Assembly: GCA_024128875.1 (NCBI GenBank)
Contig: JAMYFF010000004.1
Coordinates: 229,011-293,010 of the forward strand
Length of the DNA: 64,000 nucleotides
Origin: Salinilacustrithrix flava
GTDB taxonomy: Bacteria > Actinomycetota > Acidimicrobiia > Acidimicrobiales > Salinilacustritrichaceae
Direction of reading: 5' to 3'
Below the pieces are notes generated by a model, which saw only the letters and a list, made by a program, of their open reading frames with translations, searched no databases and was not told where the DNA came from. A program made the translations under genes and the position numbers. Of this stretch, positions 63,949 to 64,000 are shown in pieces; the first letter of the stretch is position 1, and the number at the start of each line of letters is the position of its first letter.

Positions 63949-64000
63949 TCATGCTGCTTGGCGGCGGCGGTGGGTGTCGAGGATCTCGGAGGGCTTGCGG
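63949..64000 (-). CDS. 3' end of a further element gene (truncated by the window)
   Basis: The last codons on the minus strand read RKPSEILDTHRRRQAA and then stop at 63949-63951. In pSAM2-like elements the gene before xis encodes the replication initiator, and this basic tail would fit, but 16 residues cannot prove it. Confidence 0.4.
   Translation of the reverse strand, partial: RKPSEILDTHRRRQAA

Larger units (their letters stand above)
60611..64000. mobile_element. Integrative element (one border and integration module; continues past the window)
   Basis: From the tmRNA-like fragment at 60611 rightwards, GC content drops and the genes are accessory: HEPN protein, toxin-antitoxin pair, tyrosine integrase, excisionase, and the last codons of a further gene. 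All are on the minus strand. The order next gene - xis - int is that of actinomycete integrative and conjugative elements of the pSAM2 type, which insert at tRNA 3' ends. The right border is not in the window. Confidence 0.75.

Overview
The window is a dense, very high-GC stretch (third positions almost all G or C, many GTG and a few TTG starts). It reads as the chromosome of an actinobacterium, probably of the Acidimicrobiia type. The reasons are the order phosphomannomutase - Trm112 - SIS isomerase - adenosylhomocysteinase, an InhA-type enoyl-ACP reductase, a WS/DGAT acyltransferase, form II CO-dehydrogenase-like genes and ftsEX near prfB and secA. The taxon is inferred from gene content only. 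Almost all of it is chromosomal core; the last 3.4 kb is a mobile element.

Region by region. 1-13 kb: envelope glycan genes. These are a partial polytopic membrane protein, a GtrA-GT2 fusion, an ABC exporter, a flippase-like domain fused in frame to a phosphomannomutase, Trm112, an SIS-domain isomerase and two GT-C-like membrane proteins. Between the isomerase and the first GT-C gene lies a short gene of the SelT/W/H (Rdx) family. Its redox motif reads Cys-Val-Pro-TGA, so it is a probable SelW-like selenoprotein that ordinary gene calling would cut in two. 13-22 kb: ahcY with a structured leader, a membrane GGDEF-EAL protein with two PAS domains, a carboxymuconolactone decarboxylase-like protein and an SDR, a threonine aldolase, an ECF sigma factor with a membrane partner, comF and a NarL-type response regulator. 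22-33 kb: an OafA-type acyltransferase coupled to an SGNH lipoprotein, a secreted protease, secA, a wax ester synthase/DGAT, prfB, a dienelactone hydrolase and an aldo/keto reductase. 33-42 kb: an alpha/beta-hydrolase lipoprotein, ftsE-ftsX, and a MarR-regulated operon for an asymmetric heterodimeric ABC exporter followed by a TauE/SafE permease. 42-49 kb: a crotonase, an EamA permease, nudC, an MFS permease, a SpoU methyltransferase, a CPA2 antiporter with a Usp-like tail and a YczE-like protein.

49.5-55.3 kb (minus strand): coxS-coxL-coxM-coxD-coxE, each start codon overlapping the previous stop by four bases. 55.5-60.3 kb: an unknown 120-residue protein, an InhA-type FabI, a winged-helix regulator, a divergent endonuclease V, a PRMT-like methyltransferase, a small basic-fold protein and a lipoprotein. 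60.6-64 kb: DNA of lower GC that starts at a 20-bp remnant of a tmRNA-like 3' end. It carries a HEPN-domain protein, a toxin-antitoxin pair, a tyrosine integrase, an excisionase and the last codons of another gene. The order on the minus strand (unknown gene, xis, int) is that of actinomycete integrative elements.

The items I would check first are the CVPU selenoprotein at 9421-9702, the HEPN protein and attachment site at 60.6-62 kb, the PRMT-like enzyme, and the ahcY leader.
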